Assembly (NCBI GenBank): GCA_900543615.1
Contig: UQSC01000030.1
Span: 1-17,853 of the forward strand
Reading direction: 5' to 3'
Source: an uncultured Collinsella sp.
Lineage (GTDB): Bacteria; Actinomycetota; Coriobacteriia; Coriobacteriales; Coriobacteriaceae
Length of the DNA: 17,853 nt
Shown: piece by piece, positions 1-6,027 of the stretch
Position numbering within the stretch: position 1 is the stretch's first letter
Layout of the letters: each line of letters opens with the position of its first letter
Notes under the pieces: generated by a model
Databases searched by the model: none
The model's input: the letters and a program-made list of their open reading frames with translations, nothing else
Told to the model about the DNA's origin: nothing
Program-made: the position numbers and the translations under genes

Positions 1-88
1 CAATGGTATACGGGTGCATCATCGACGTCTTCAATTCAGAAGATATCAGTGCGGAGTGTCCGCGAAGGTCAGCCCTCAGATCCTGCTA

Positions 89-132
89 CGACTACGTCCT
101 CGGATTGTGTGGGCGGATGAAGGACGTAGTTG
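89..132. repeat. Inverted repeat with 10-bp perfect arms
   Basis: ACTACGTCCT at 91-100 is the exact reverse complement of AGGACGTAGT at 121-130, with a 20-base loop. A G-T and a C-G pair extend the stem outward to 89/132. No T-tract follows, so it does not look like a standard intrinsic terminator. It lies just left of two smaller hairpins in a stretch (1-320) where I see no convincing gene. Confidence 0.5.
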
Positions 133-150
133 GTCGGGTATTCCGTCCCC

Positions 151-196
151 TTCGCTGTTTCGCGGCTTTACCGCGAAAGGCGCGTTACTTTGGGGA
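151..196. repeat. Hairpin repeat, copy 1
   Basis: This is the first of two diverged tandem copies offset by 81 bp. By eye, 35 of 46 positions match copy 2. It contains a perfect 8-bp stem, TTTCGCGG (158-165) with CCGCGAAA (171-178), closed by the loop CTTTA. The closing pair is G165-C171, which is swapped to C-G in copy 2. It may be a REP-like palindromic unit or part of a structured RNA. No coding function is supported here. Confidence 0.6.
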
Positions 197-231
197 TGGA
201 TGGGGGCGTGGCTGTTGCAACGCCTTATCCC

Positions 232-277
232 TTTGCTTTTTCGCGCCTTTGGCGCGAAACGCGCAGCACCTTGGGAA
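232..277. repeat. Hairpin repeat, copy 2
   Basis: This is the second tandem copy. TTTCGCGCC (239-247) pairs perfectly with GGCGCGAAA (251-259) around a 3-base loop. Relative to copy 1, the pair at 246/252 is C-G instead of G-C, and 247/251 gains a pair that copy 1 lacks. Pairing is therefore preserved or improved while the sequence changes. The copy ends about 45 bp downstream of the stop of the minus-strand ATPase gene. Confidence 0.6.
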
Positions 278-320
278 ATGCATTGATGTGTGGACGGGGC
301 TGGATTGCGGATTCAAATGG

Positions 321-1682
321 CTAGAGAGATATGGGTGCGAACGAGAAATCGTTATTGGGGTCATCCTTTTCCATAAACTCATCGAGACAAAACGTCATGT
401 AGATTGGAACGTACAGAACCTTGCCCTCTTTGCTGAGATTCTCGTGGCTTAGTACAACGGCTTCGGGAATTTTGTACTCGCCCACACTCATCAGACGATC
501 GAGGGCCGCGTGCGCTCGAACTTTCTTGCCCGATTTGACCTCGATTGGGACAACATGACCGTGGACGCCTTCGATCACAAAGTCAACTTCACCGACCTCA
601 CGCGTTTGGTAGTACCATGCATCCGCCCCGAGGGCAACGAGTTCCTGCGCGACCACGTTCTCATAGAGACCACCAAGGTTGGGAGTTTTCATATCAAGAT
701 AGACAGCGCGTGCGGTGCTGCCGGGGTATCGCGATGCGAGCATGCCTGTATCAGACTCGTATAGTTTGAAGGCTGTCGTTTTCTCCGTCCTCTTGAGAGG
801 ACTCCGTGGCTCCGTCACCCTGGCGACCATCAATCCAACACCTGCGTTAACAAGCCACAGGAAATCCTGCTCATATTTTTTAAGGCGAGCTCCCTCACCC
901 AGAGACGAAACAACAAAGCGATGAGACTCCGCCTCAAGCTGAACGGGAATTTGCTCAAAAATCGACCGAACGTTAAACGCTCGAGTCGATGCATATTTTG
1001 AGATATCGCTTTTGTACTGATCGACCAGCTGAGTTTGAAGCTCACGTGTGCTCACGAGCGAATAACCCGAATCAATATAATTCTGAACGACCTCCGGCAT
1101 GCCGCCGCAAACGATATAGGCTCTATAGTTCTTGAGCATCGCCTCATGAATATAGTTTTCGACAGGATGTTTCTCGACAAGGCAGCTGCGAATGCCTGCA
1201 AGCACATTCTCGCTTACGCTGTTTGCCCAACAAAACTCTTCAAAATCCATCGGGCGCATAACAATGTGCTCTACATACCCCACCGGAAAAGAAGAGATCC
1301 CCTTAAACTCAGTCCCAAGCATAGACCCCGAGAAGACATAGCTAAAGCGCCCATCCTCGACCAACGCCTTCATGAGTGTAACGATCTGCGGATACTCCTG
1401 AATCTCATCGACAAAGACAAGCGTATCGCCCTCAACAAGCGGCGCATCCGCAAGAAGGGCTACGCGGTTGATAAAGTCAACGGAGTTCTTTGCGCCAACA
1501 AGTGCATTCCTTGCTTCGACATCGAGTAGTAAATTGACCTCAAAATACGAAGCGTAGTTGCTTTTTCCAAACGCGCGAATCGCATAGCTCTTGCCAATCT
1601 GACGCGCACCAGTAACGAGTAATGCCTTATTGGAGTTATTCTTCCAGCTCAAAAGCCTATCAGTGACCTTACGGCGTAGCAT
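321..1682 (-). CDS. AAA-type ATPase, DUF4143 family, with C-terminal nuclease-like domain
   Basis: A 453-residue predicted cytoplasmic ATPase of the AAA_14/DUF4143 type. The Walker A motif is GARQIGKS at residues 25-32 and the Walker B motif is LVFVDEIQEY, with D92 and E93. The C-terminal part has the PD-(D/E)XK pattern expected in this family: D367 in GEVDFV, then E381 and K383 in IEVKSGKK. The cellular role of the family is not established. I chose the ATG at 1682 because GGGGG lies a few bases upstream; the frame stays open to a TTG at 1784, but that extension only translates the upstream DNA repeats. The gene is visibly less GC-rich than most neighbours (roughly half GC), which suggests separate acquisition. 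It is monocistronic, with hairpins beyond its stop. The family call is confident; the function is unknown. Confidence 0.88.
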   Translation of the reverse strand: MLRRKVTDRLLSWKNNSNKALLVTGARQIGKSYAIRAFGKSNYASYFEVNLLLDVEARNALVGAKNSVDFINRVALLADAPLVEGDTLVFVDEIQEYPQIVTLMKALVEDGRFSYVFSGSMLGTEFKGISSFPVGYVEHIVMRPMDFEEFCWANSVSENVLAGIRSCLVEKHPVENYIHEAMLKNYRAYIVCGGMPEVVQNYIDSGYSLVSTRELQTQLVDQYKSDISKYASTRAFNVRSIFEQIPVQLEAESHRFVVSSLGEGARLKKYEQDFLWLVNAGVGLMVARVTEPRSPLKRTEKTTAFKLYESDTGMLASRYPGSTARAVYLDMKTPNLGGLYENVVAQELVALGADAWYYQTREVGEVDFVIEGVHGHVVPIEVKSGKKVRAHAALDRLMSVGEYKIPEAVVLSHENLSKEGKVLYVPIYMTFCLDEFMEKDDPNNDFSFAPISL

Positions 1683-1696
1683 TAAACCCCCAAATG

Positions 1697-1780
1697 ACAA
1701 AAATTGACAGATAGAATCGCCTAAAATCATACAAAAATTGGCAGATAATATTGTCGTAAATATACAAAAATTGGGAGATA
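1697..1780 (-). promoter_or_regulatory. Three iteron-like repeats in the ATPase promoter
   Basis: On the minus strand three copies of TATCTNNCAATTTTTGT occur at 1780-1764, 1747-1731 and 1713-1697, at start-to-start distances of 33 and 34 bp (about three helical turns). A -10-like TATGAT (1731-1726, minus) abuts the middle copy, which would place transcription initiation near 1719. The proximal copy would then lie between that start and the ribosome binding site. The layout suggests cooperative binding by a regulator, possibly the ATPase itself, but the binder is unknown. Confidence 0.6.
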
Positions 1781-1834
1781 GCAAAGGTTCGAATAGGCCT
1801 CAAAGCCACTGAAACAGTGCTCTACTTTGCGAAG

Positions 1835-1868
1835 GGGCTGGGGACGCTGTTGGGTGCGTCTCCAGCCC
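1835..1868 (-). terminator. Strong hairpin after the DUF3830 operon
   Basis: A 13-position stem, 1835-1847 with 1856-1868, has an 8-base loop. Read on the plus strand it has one G-T wobble; read on the minus strand the same position is an A-C mismatch. It lies 56 bp beyond the stop of the minus-strand gene ending at 1924. No clear T-tract follows in either direction, so it may stabilise a 3' end rather than terminate on its own. The rest of the gap between 1683 and 1923 holds the ATPase promoter repeats and nothing else recognised. Confidence 0.4.
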
Positions 1869-1923
1869 TCTGATTCTTACTTTGGATCCCGATGGTGGGG
1901 TGTTGTCGGTGCTGCTTGCTTGG

Positions 1924-2448
1924 TTACCTTGTCTCGCCGGACTCCGTGCGTAGGCGGTAGCCGTGGACGAGGTCGCTAATGGCCGGCCAGGGAATCTGGC
2001 GGTCGACCCAAAATTGGAGCTGGACCAGATAGCGCTCGGTGGCGCGGGTGAGGGCTGCAAACTGTTCGTGAGTCTCTACCTGGGCGTAGAGGTCGCGGCT
2101 GTGGGCGAGGATTGCCGTGGTGTCATCCATTTTGCCGGTGACGTCGAAGGCGCCCGAGAACCAGTCGCACAGGCGCGCGGCGCTGTTGTTGATCGTTGCG
2201 AGGTCGGCGGTGCCGTCGTTGGCGTTTTCGTTGGCCTGGGCTCGCAGGAGGGAGAGGGCGTCGGCCGCGTTCATGCAGTAGCCGACGGTGAAGTTCCAGA
2301 CGGCGAATTCGCGGCCTGTGTCAAGCTTGCGGCGGCGCATGTAGTCGATATCGCGCGGTTCCTCGAGCATCATTTGGTCGGCGAGGGCCTCAAGTGCAGT
2401 GGTGTACTCGGCAAGGTCGAGTGCGAGCAGGGTGTTGATATCCATCAT
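1924..2448 (-). CDS. Hypothetical protein, second gene of the DUF3830 operon
   Basis: A 174-residue protein I do not recognise. It has no signal peptide or membrane segment. It appears largely alpha-helical, with an acidic leucine-rich N-terminus, a middle region rich in Ala, Asn and Asp, and aromatic residues towards the C-terminus (LQFWVDRQIPWP). Two ATG codons are adjacent, at 2448 and 2445; GGAGG at 2460-2456 fits either. The start lies 2 bases after the TAA of the DUF3830 gene, so the two are almost certainly co-transcribed and probably translationally coupled. The frame is open further upstream, but that would overlap the DUF3830 gene and is rejected. A partner or accessory role for the DUF3830 protein is inferred from position only. 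Confidence 0.75.
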   Translation of the reverse strand: MMDINTLLALDLAEYTTALEALADQMMLEEPRDIDYMRRRKLDTGREFAVWNFTVGYCMNAADALSLLRAQANENANDGTADLATINNSAARLCDWFSGAFDVTGKMDDTTAILAHSRDLYAQVETHEQFAALTRATERYLVQLQFWVDRQIPWPAISDLVHGYRLRTESGETR

Positions 2449-2450
2449 CT

Positions 2451-2867
2451 TTAGGCCTCCGCTTCGATCTCGACGATTTCGTTTTTGATGCACATGCCCT
2501 GGTTGTCCCAGACATTGCGGCAGGCGGCGGCAAAGCGCTCGCGGTCGGCTTCGCAGATGCGGGCGAACATGTTGCAGGTGCCAAAGGGCTCGCACACGTC
2601 AAAGAAGATGCAGATTGACGACCATCCGCCATACCAGCTCACGGCGCCCGCCGGCTCGTGAAAAACGGGGTTCTCGATGTGCTCATAATTGGCAATGGGG
2701 CCCGATACGGGATAGGTTACCTCGGCATCGCAGATCTTGGCCGAAAAGATACGTGACTCGACCGGACAGGACGATTCGAACAGCTTGCATGTCTCGGGAG
2801 CCTTGTCCCAGAGCATATCGGCGAGAAACGTCTCGCCATTCAGCGTGATCTTGAGCATTTTTGTCAT
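2451..2867 (-). CDS. DUF3830 family protein, cyclophilin-like fold
   Basis: A 138-residue protein resembling DUF3830, a small family with a predicted cyclophilin-like beta-barrel. Features that match the family are the N-terminal ITLNGETFLADMLWDKAPETC, here split as a strand followed by a DKAPETC turn; a central HEPAGAVSWYGG segment resembling the ENP-PG-LLYPGG region; and a C-terminal helix rich in Arg and Ala. The ATG at 2867 is preceded by GGAGG (2880-2876) at good spacing, so the open frame reaching 2954 is not used. It has no signal peptide and is probably cytoplasmic. From general knowledge, DUF3830 genes often sit near amide or hydantoin-type hydrolases. Here it leads a two-gene operon and lies about 5 kb from an amidohydrolase. 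The enzymatic role is unproven. Confidence 0.8.
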   Translation of the reverse strand: MTKMLKITLNGETFLADMLWDKAPETCKLFESSCPVESRIFSAKICDAEVTYPVSGPIANYEHIENPVFHEPAGAVSWYGGWSSICIFFDVCEPFGTCNMFARICEADRERFAAACRNVWDNQGMCIKNEIVEIEAEA

Positions 2868-2953
2868 AGTAAGGACCTCCTCAATCCGTCGCTCAAGGGG
2901 TTCGCTGGCGGATAAGGAGAAGACAGCGGCGGGGTCGCCGAACCCAAACTTCA

Positions 2954-2969
2954 CGACAGATCTCTGTCG
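2954..2969. promoter_or_regulatory. Dyad CGACAGA-TC-TCTGTCG, possible operator
   Basis: Perfect 7-bp arms are separated by 2 bp, 87 bp upstream of the DUF3830 start. The size and symmetry resemble a dimeric repressor site. No bound regulator is identifiable, and a chance dyad remains possible. Confidence 0.3.
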
Positions 2970-3009
2970 CCCCAGCCCGCGCTGTTCTTCGCTAAAGTAC
3001 CATGCCGCA

Positions 3010-3023
3010 ATTGCGCGCGCAAT
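3010..3023. promoter_or_regulatory. 14-bp perfect palindrome ATTGCGCGCGCAAT
   Basis: A perfect 14-bp palindrome lies about 145 bp upstream of the DUF3830 start, at the GC-rich edge of the AT-rich intergenic stretch. It could be an operator for the leftward operon. Alternating CG makes a compositional origin possible. Confidence 0.25.
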
Positions 3024-3469
3024 ATCAGTTTTTGATTTTCTGGAAGCGGCAATCGACGAGACGGCTCGCCGGCTGCCGGCCGACGCGCGGCAAAGGCACT
3101 CGTCTATTCCTTAAGTTGGATGAAAAACGCCATGTTATTGCAGGGCTGCATACTCGTCCAATAAGTGCATAGAATCTCGTATAGTGCGAGTAAGATTTTG
3201 CGCTGTCTGTTTTATGTTTAGCAAAGATATAGTTTGCATAATCTGGTCTAATCCCTGCTCTATTAAAATAAAGTTGCACGTAAATGACGTAGATATGCTT
3301 GAGCTGGGTTTCTTTACGCTGAGCGGGTAAAAGCGACCGTTCACCGTTCAACTATTTTCAAAATGAATAAAATGAGCGATAAAGAGAATATAAACCTTAA
3401 TAAACTCGCGTATCGCACGGGCGCGGGTTATTAATGGGTTGTAGGCCTTTTACAGAAAGGATTCCAGCA

Positions 3470-4432
3470 ATGTCTAAGCCTCTTGGCAAGCCCGATCGTA
3501 TCGTCGTCGCCCTTGGCGGCAACGCCCTCGGCAACAACCCCGTTGAGCAGATCGAGGCCGTGAGCAACACCGCTCACGCTCTCCTCGGCCTGATCGAGCA
3601 GGGCAACGAGATCATCATCACCCACGGCAACGGTCCGCAGGTCGGCATGATCCAGAACGCCTTCGCCGCTGCCCACGACGCCATCGGCACCCCCGAGATG
3701 CCGCTGCCCGAGTGCGGCGCCATGTCCCAGGGCTACATTGGCTATCACCTGCAGCAGGGCATTGGCCGCGAGATGCACAAGCGCTATAAGCGTTGGCACG
3801 CCGCCACCGTCGTCACCCAGATCGAGTGCGACCCGGACGACCCCGCGTTCAAGAACCCGACCAAGCCGATCGGCCCCTTCTACACCGAGGAGCAGGCCAA
3901 GGAGTTCATGGCCGAGGATCCCTCCAAGGTCTTCGTCGAGGATTCCGGTCGCGGCTGGCGTCGCGTCGTCGCTTCCCCCGATCCCAAGAAGATCGTCGAG
4001 GCCGACTCCATCCTCAACCTGCTCGACAACGAGTTCATCGTCATCGCCTGCGGTGGCGGCGGCATCCCCGTCGTCCGCGACTACGAGAACAAGGGCTGCT
4101 ACAAGGGCGTTCCCGCCGTCATCGACAAGGACCTGGGCGGCGAGCTGCTGGCCGAGGACTGCGACGCCGACGTTCTGTTCCTGCTGACCGCCGTTGAGCA
4201 TGTCGCCATCAACTTTGGCAAGCCCAACCAGGAGGAGCTCGAGGACCTCACCGCCGACGAGGCCGAGCGCCTGGCCGACGAGGGTCAGTTCGGCAAGGGT
4301 TCCATGGAGCCCAAGGTCCGCGCTGCCATCAAGTTCGCCCGTTCCCGCAAGGGCCGCACCTGCATCATCGGCGCCCTGGACAAGGCCGCCGAGACCATGG
4401 CCGGCCTCTCCGGCACCCGCATCCACGAGTAG
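3470..4432 (+). CDS. arcC: Carbamate kinase
   Basis: A 320-residue cytoplasmic enzyme of the amino-acid-kinase fold. It interconverts carbamoyl phosphate plus ADP with ATP plus carbamate, and in fermenters usually makes ATP at the end of arginine, agmatine or ureide breakdown. Diagnostic segments are VVALGGNALG near residues 12-21, ITHGNGPQVG near 50-59, the acidic central insert, IACGGGGIPV, and DKDLGGELLA near 219-228 with K220. The length fits the family. I chose the ATG at 3470 because AGAAAGGA lies just upstream; an in-frame ATG at 3434 has no such site. Codons are heavily C-ending, suggesting high expression. It stands alone: no arginine deiminase or carbamoyltransferase is in view, so the source of carbamoyl phosphate is not visible. 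A terminator follows. Confidence 0.96.
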   Translation: MSKPLGKPDRIVVALGGNALGNNPVEQIEAVSNTAHALLGLIEQGNEIIITHGNGPQVGMIQNAFAAAHDAIGTPEMPLPECGAMSQGYIGYHLQQGIGREMHKRYKRWHAATVVTQIECDPDDPAFKNPTKPIGPFYTEEQAKEFMAEDPSKVFVEDSGRGWRRVVASPDPKKIVEADSILNLLDNEFIVIACGGGGIPVVRDYENKGCYKGVPAVIDKDLGGELLAEDCDADVLFLLTAVEHVAINFGKPNQEELEDLTADEAERLADEGQFGKGSMEPKVRAAIKFARSRKGRTCIIGALDKAAETMAGLSGTRIHE

Positions 4433-4454
4433 CCTCTACTCCATTGCCTCTCTC

Positions 4455-4478
4455 GTGGGCGCCAGGCAAGGCGCCCAC
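4455..4478 (+). other. Hairpin without T-tract after arcC
   Basis: GTGGGCGCC (4455-4463) pairs perfectly with GGCGCCCAC (4470-4478) around the loop AGGCAA. It precedes the true terminator by about 20 bp and may protect the 3' end of the arcC message. Confidence 0.45.
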
Positions 4479-4498
4479 AAACTAGCCTCTCTTCATGA

Positions 4499-4534
4499 GC
4501 CCCGCAGTCCGCTCCGACTGCGGGGCTTTTGTTT
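4499..4534 (+). terminator. Intrinsic terminator of arcC
   Basis: An 11-bp perfect stem, GCCCCGCAGTC (4499-4509) with GACTGCGGGGC (4516-4526), has a 6-base loop and is followed by TTTTGTTT. The T-tract is on the plus strand only, so it serves arcC rather than the convergent peptidase gene. Confidence 0.9.
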
Positions 4535-4545
4535 CAACCCGGCAC

Positions 4546-4629
4546 TTGGGGACGTTCCTTTCCTGCCGGCAGCTTGGGACAGTCCCTAAAGGCTGTCCCC
4601 AACGACCACTCATTTAAGTCTGTCCCCAA
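4546..4629. repeat. Nested inverted repeats of the TTGGGGAC / GTCCCCAA type
   Basis: TTGGGGAC (4546-4553) is the reverse complement of GTCCCCAA (4622-4629). Inside it, TTGGGACAG (4574-4582) matches CTGTCCCCAA (4593-4602) with one extra C. The block fills the gap between the arcC terminator and the stop of the convergent peptidase gene, and could form a cruciform or a 3'-end structure for the minus-strand message. It resembles a dispersed short repeat, which cannot be confirmed from one window. Confidence 0.55.
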
Positions 4630-4632
4630 TGA

Positions 4633-5667
4633 CTAGTAGTAGGCCCACATGGCTTCGACTTCGTTAAGGACCTCTACGACGCCCCAGCGGCGGGCGCTGC
4701 GGATGGCCGAGTTGGGGTCGTAGACGCCAATCTGGTCGGCGTCGTCAATACCGTAAAGCACAATGTAGTGGCCCACGTTGGTAAAGGTGCCCGGCCGAAC
4801 GGCGGCGATGACGGGCGCTCCCGAACGCAGCGCCTGAGTCATCGAGTCGCGATCGTTATGGAGCTCCGTTCCGTTAAGTCCCAACTGCCACGCGCCGCTC
4901 GTCATAAACGACCATTCGGTTGCACCGGTGGGGGCGTAATTGCCCACCTCGGAAAGCGCGCACATATCGACGGGGGTCATATCGGTGCGTCCCGTCTTAA
5001 AGATATAGACCATGGTGAGGCACGTAGGCCCGCAGGCATTTTGGCGGATGGTGCCGCCGGCGTAAGGCAGCTCCGACCACGCGGGGTCGATTTGATAGAT
5101 ATGGGGCATCGTGCCGGCTTGCCATTGCGAGCGCGGGGTCGAAAAGGCGAAAGAATAACCGGGCGCGACGGGGGCCTTGAGCAGCTTGTCCTCGGCGGTG
5201 GGTTCGAGACCGGCCGAGCCGTGGGACATACAGGAGCTCATAAGCACAAAGACCAGACAGGTGAGGATAGAGCACAGTGCGAGGCGAAGTCGACGAGCCG
5301 GCAGGGCGGGAGCATTCACGTGCGGTGTCGAGCGGTAAGGCTTGCCGTCGCGTCCGCCTTGGGGATGCGAAAAGAAGCGGTTGATATGGATGCCGGGCTG
5401 ACGTGCGCCGTTGCGGCGCAGTTGCGGAACCTCAGCCTGACGCTGTCGAGTGCGCGCGCCCAAGCGGCTATCTTGCTGCGCGCTTGTGCCCGTGCTCGGA
5501 CGGCCACTCTGCCGTGTTCTGCTTGCCTGCTGCCGAGACGAAGGCCTGGGTTGCTCTTGGAGGCGTTGCGGATTGCTGCTCGTGGCACTTCTGGGCGTAG
5601 GCGTGGTACGGCCAGCAAGGCGAACGCTTTGTCGCCGTTGATCACCGTCGTTGTATCCGTATGCCAT
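4633..5667 (-). CDS. Membrane-anchored C39-like cysteine peptidase with a basic N-terminal tail
   Basis: A 344-residue protein. Residues 1-125 are low-complexity and basic (Arg, Gln, Ser, Thr, Pro) and look disordered. One hydrophobic segment lies at about 128-146 (LRLALCSILTCLVFVLMSSC, only loosely like a lipobox), and the remainder would be extracellular. The outer domain has a papain-like C39-type signature: Gln209-Asn-Ala-Cys212-Gly-Pro, His300 in GHYIVLYG, and Asp318-Pro-Asn. The sequence IYQIDPAWSELPY before the Cys is also typical of Peptidase_C39_2 proteins. The substrate is unknown; bacteriocin-leader processing is not implied because no ABC transporter is attached. The ATG at 5667 has AAGGCGG upstream. 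The gene converges on arcC and diverges from the APC permease. The family call is good; the physiological role is open. Confidence 0.85.
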   Translation of the reverse strand: MAYGYNDGDQRRQSVRLAGRTTPTPRSATSSNPQRLQEQPRPSSRQQASRTRQSGRPSTGTSAQQDSRLGARTRQRQAEVPQLRRNGARQPGIHINRFFSHPQGGRDGKPYRSTPHVNAPALPARRLRLALCSILTCLVFVLMSSCMSHGSAGLEPTAEDKLLKAPVAPGYSFAFSTPRSQWQAGTMPHIYQIDPAWSELPYAGGTIRQNACGPTCLTMVYIFKTGRTDMTPVDMCALSEVGNYAPTGATEWSFMTSGAWQLGLNGTELHNDRDSMTQALRSGAPVIAAVRPGTFTNVGHYIVLYGIDDADQIGVYDPNSAIRSARRWGVVEVLNEVEAMWAYY

Positions 5668-6027
5668 TCGTACCGCCTTGTCTCATGTATAACCTGTCCA
5701 TCCTACAAAAAAGATGTGCAACAAATGGGTCTGCGCGTCAAAAGCTCGGTAAACGGTACGAAAGGCGCAAAACACACGGCCTCAAAAACATCTCTATATG
5801 CGTCCGATGAGCGTACGCCCGTCGGACGGGCGGCAACAATGAGCGGCAAACCGTGCCGTTCGTCCCAAAAACGACGCCGCTCATATGCGAGTTCGGCCTT
5901 CGGTCGAGCCATGGGCGGCCGTGCTGCGCCAAGGCCGTATCTTAAAGCCACGAAATAAAAGAGCGCGGCAAAACAGACCGCGCAAGGGGTGACGTCAAGG
6001 GGCGTCAAAAAGGAAAGGAGGGGAACA
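5668..6027 (+). other. Divergent promoter region and structured leader of the APC permease
   Basis: This 360-bp gap must carry the promoter of the leftward peptidase and that of the rightward permease. CGCCCGTC (5816-5823) and GACGGGCG (5825-5832) form a palindrome with 1 bp between the arms. GTCCGA (5802-5807) can instead pair with TCGGAC (5822-5827), sharing bases with the first structure, so the two stems exclude each other. Further on, GCGCGG (5963-5968) pairs with CCGCGC (5978-5983), and TGACGTCA (5990-5997) is an 8-bp palindrome just before the ribosome binding site. No known riboswitch class was recognised and no small gene is convincing here. Confidence 0.45.

Larger units (their letters stand above)
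2868..3469. other. Divergent intergenic region, AT-rich on the right
   Basis: This region separates the leftward DUF3830 operon from the rightward carbamate kinase gene, so it should hold both promoters. Up to about 3100 it has ordinary GC content and carries two dyads. From about 3110 to 3430 it is strikingly AT-rich for this genome. The minus-strand open frames there (3025-3351 and 3135-3344) lack convincing ribosome binding sites and recognisable domains. A tandem heptamer ACCGTTC ACCGTTC lies at 3336-3349. I could not assign a -35/-10 pair with confidence. No tRNA or known riboswitch was recognised. Confidence 0.5.

Noticed and set aside
3..452. Plus-strand frame across the left-edge hairpins
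   Set aside because: It runs through hairpin repeats and into the antisense of the ATPase gene. Its apparent internal peptide repeat is explained by the DNA repeat.
1697..1780. Possible CRISPR array
   Set aside because: There are only three copies, with 16-17 bp between them that are AT-rich and related to each other, and no cas genes. A promoter operator array fits better.
1683..1784. N-terminal extension of the ATPase to the TTG at 1784
   Set aside because: It would translate the three DNA repeats into a periodic peptide and has no ribosome binding site. The ATG at 1682 has one.
3025..3351. Small minus-strand frames in the AT-rich gap
   Set aside because: They have no ribosome binding site, are mutually overlapping in different frames, and show no recognisable domain.
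3431..4426. Long minus-strand open frame opposite carbamate kinase
   Set aside because: It mirrors arcC almost exactly, is made of Gly/Ala/Val/Leu/Asp runs, and has no recognisable domain. It is a by-product of strong C-ending codon bias.
4768..5958. Plus-strand frame opposite the C39-like peptidase
   Set aside because: It is Arg-rich and without domains. The minus-strand gene has a catalytic triad, a membrane segment and a ribosome binding site.
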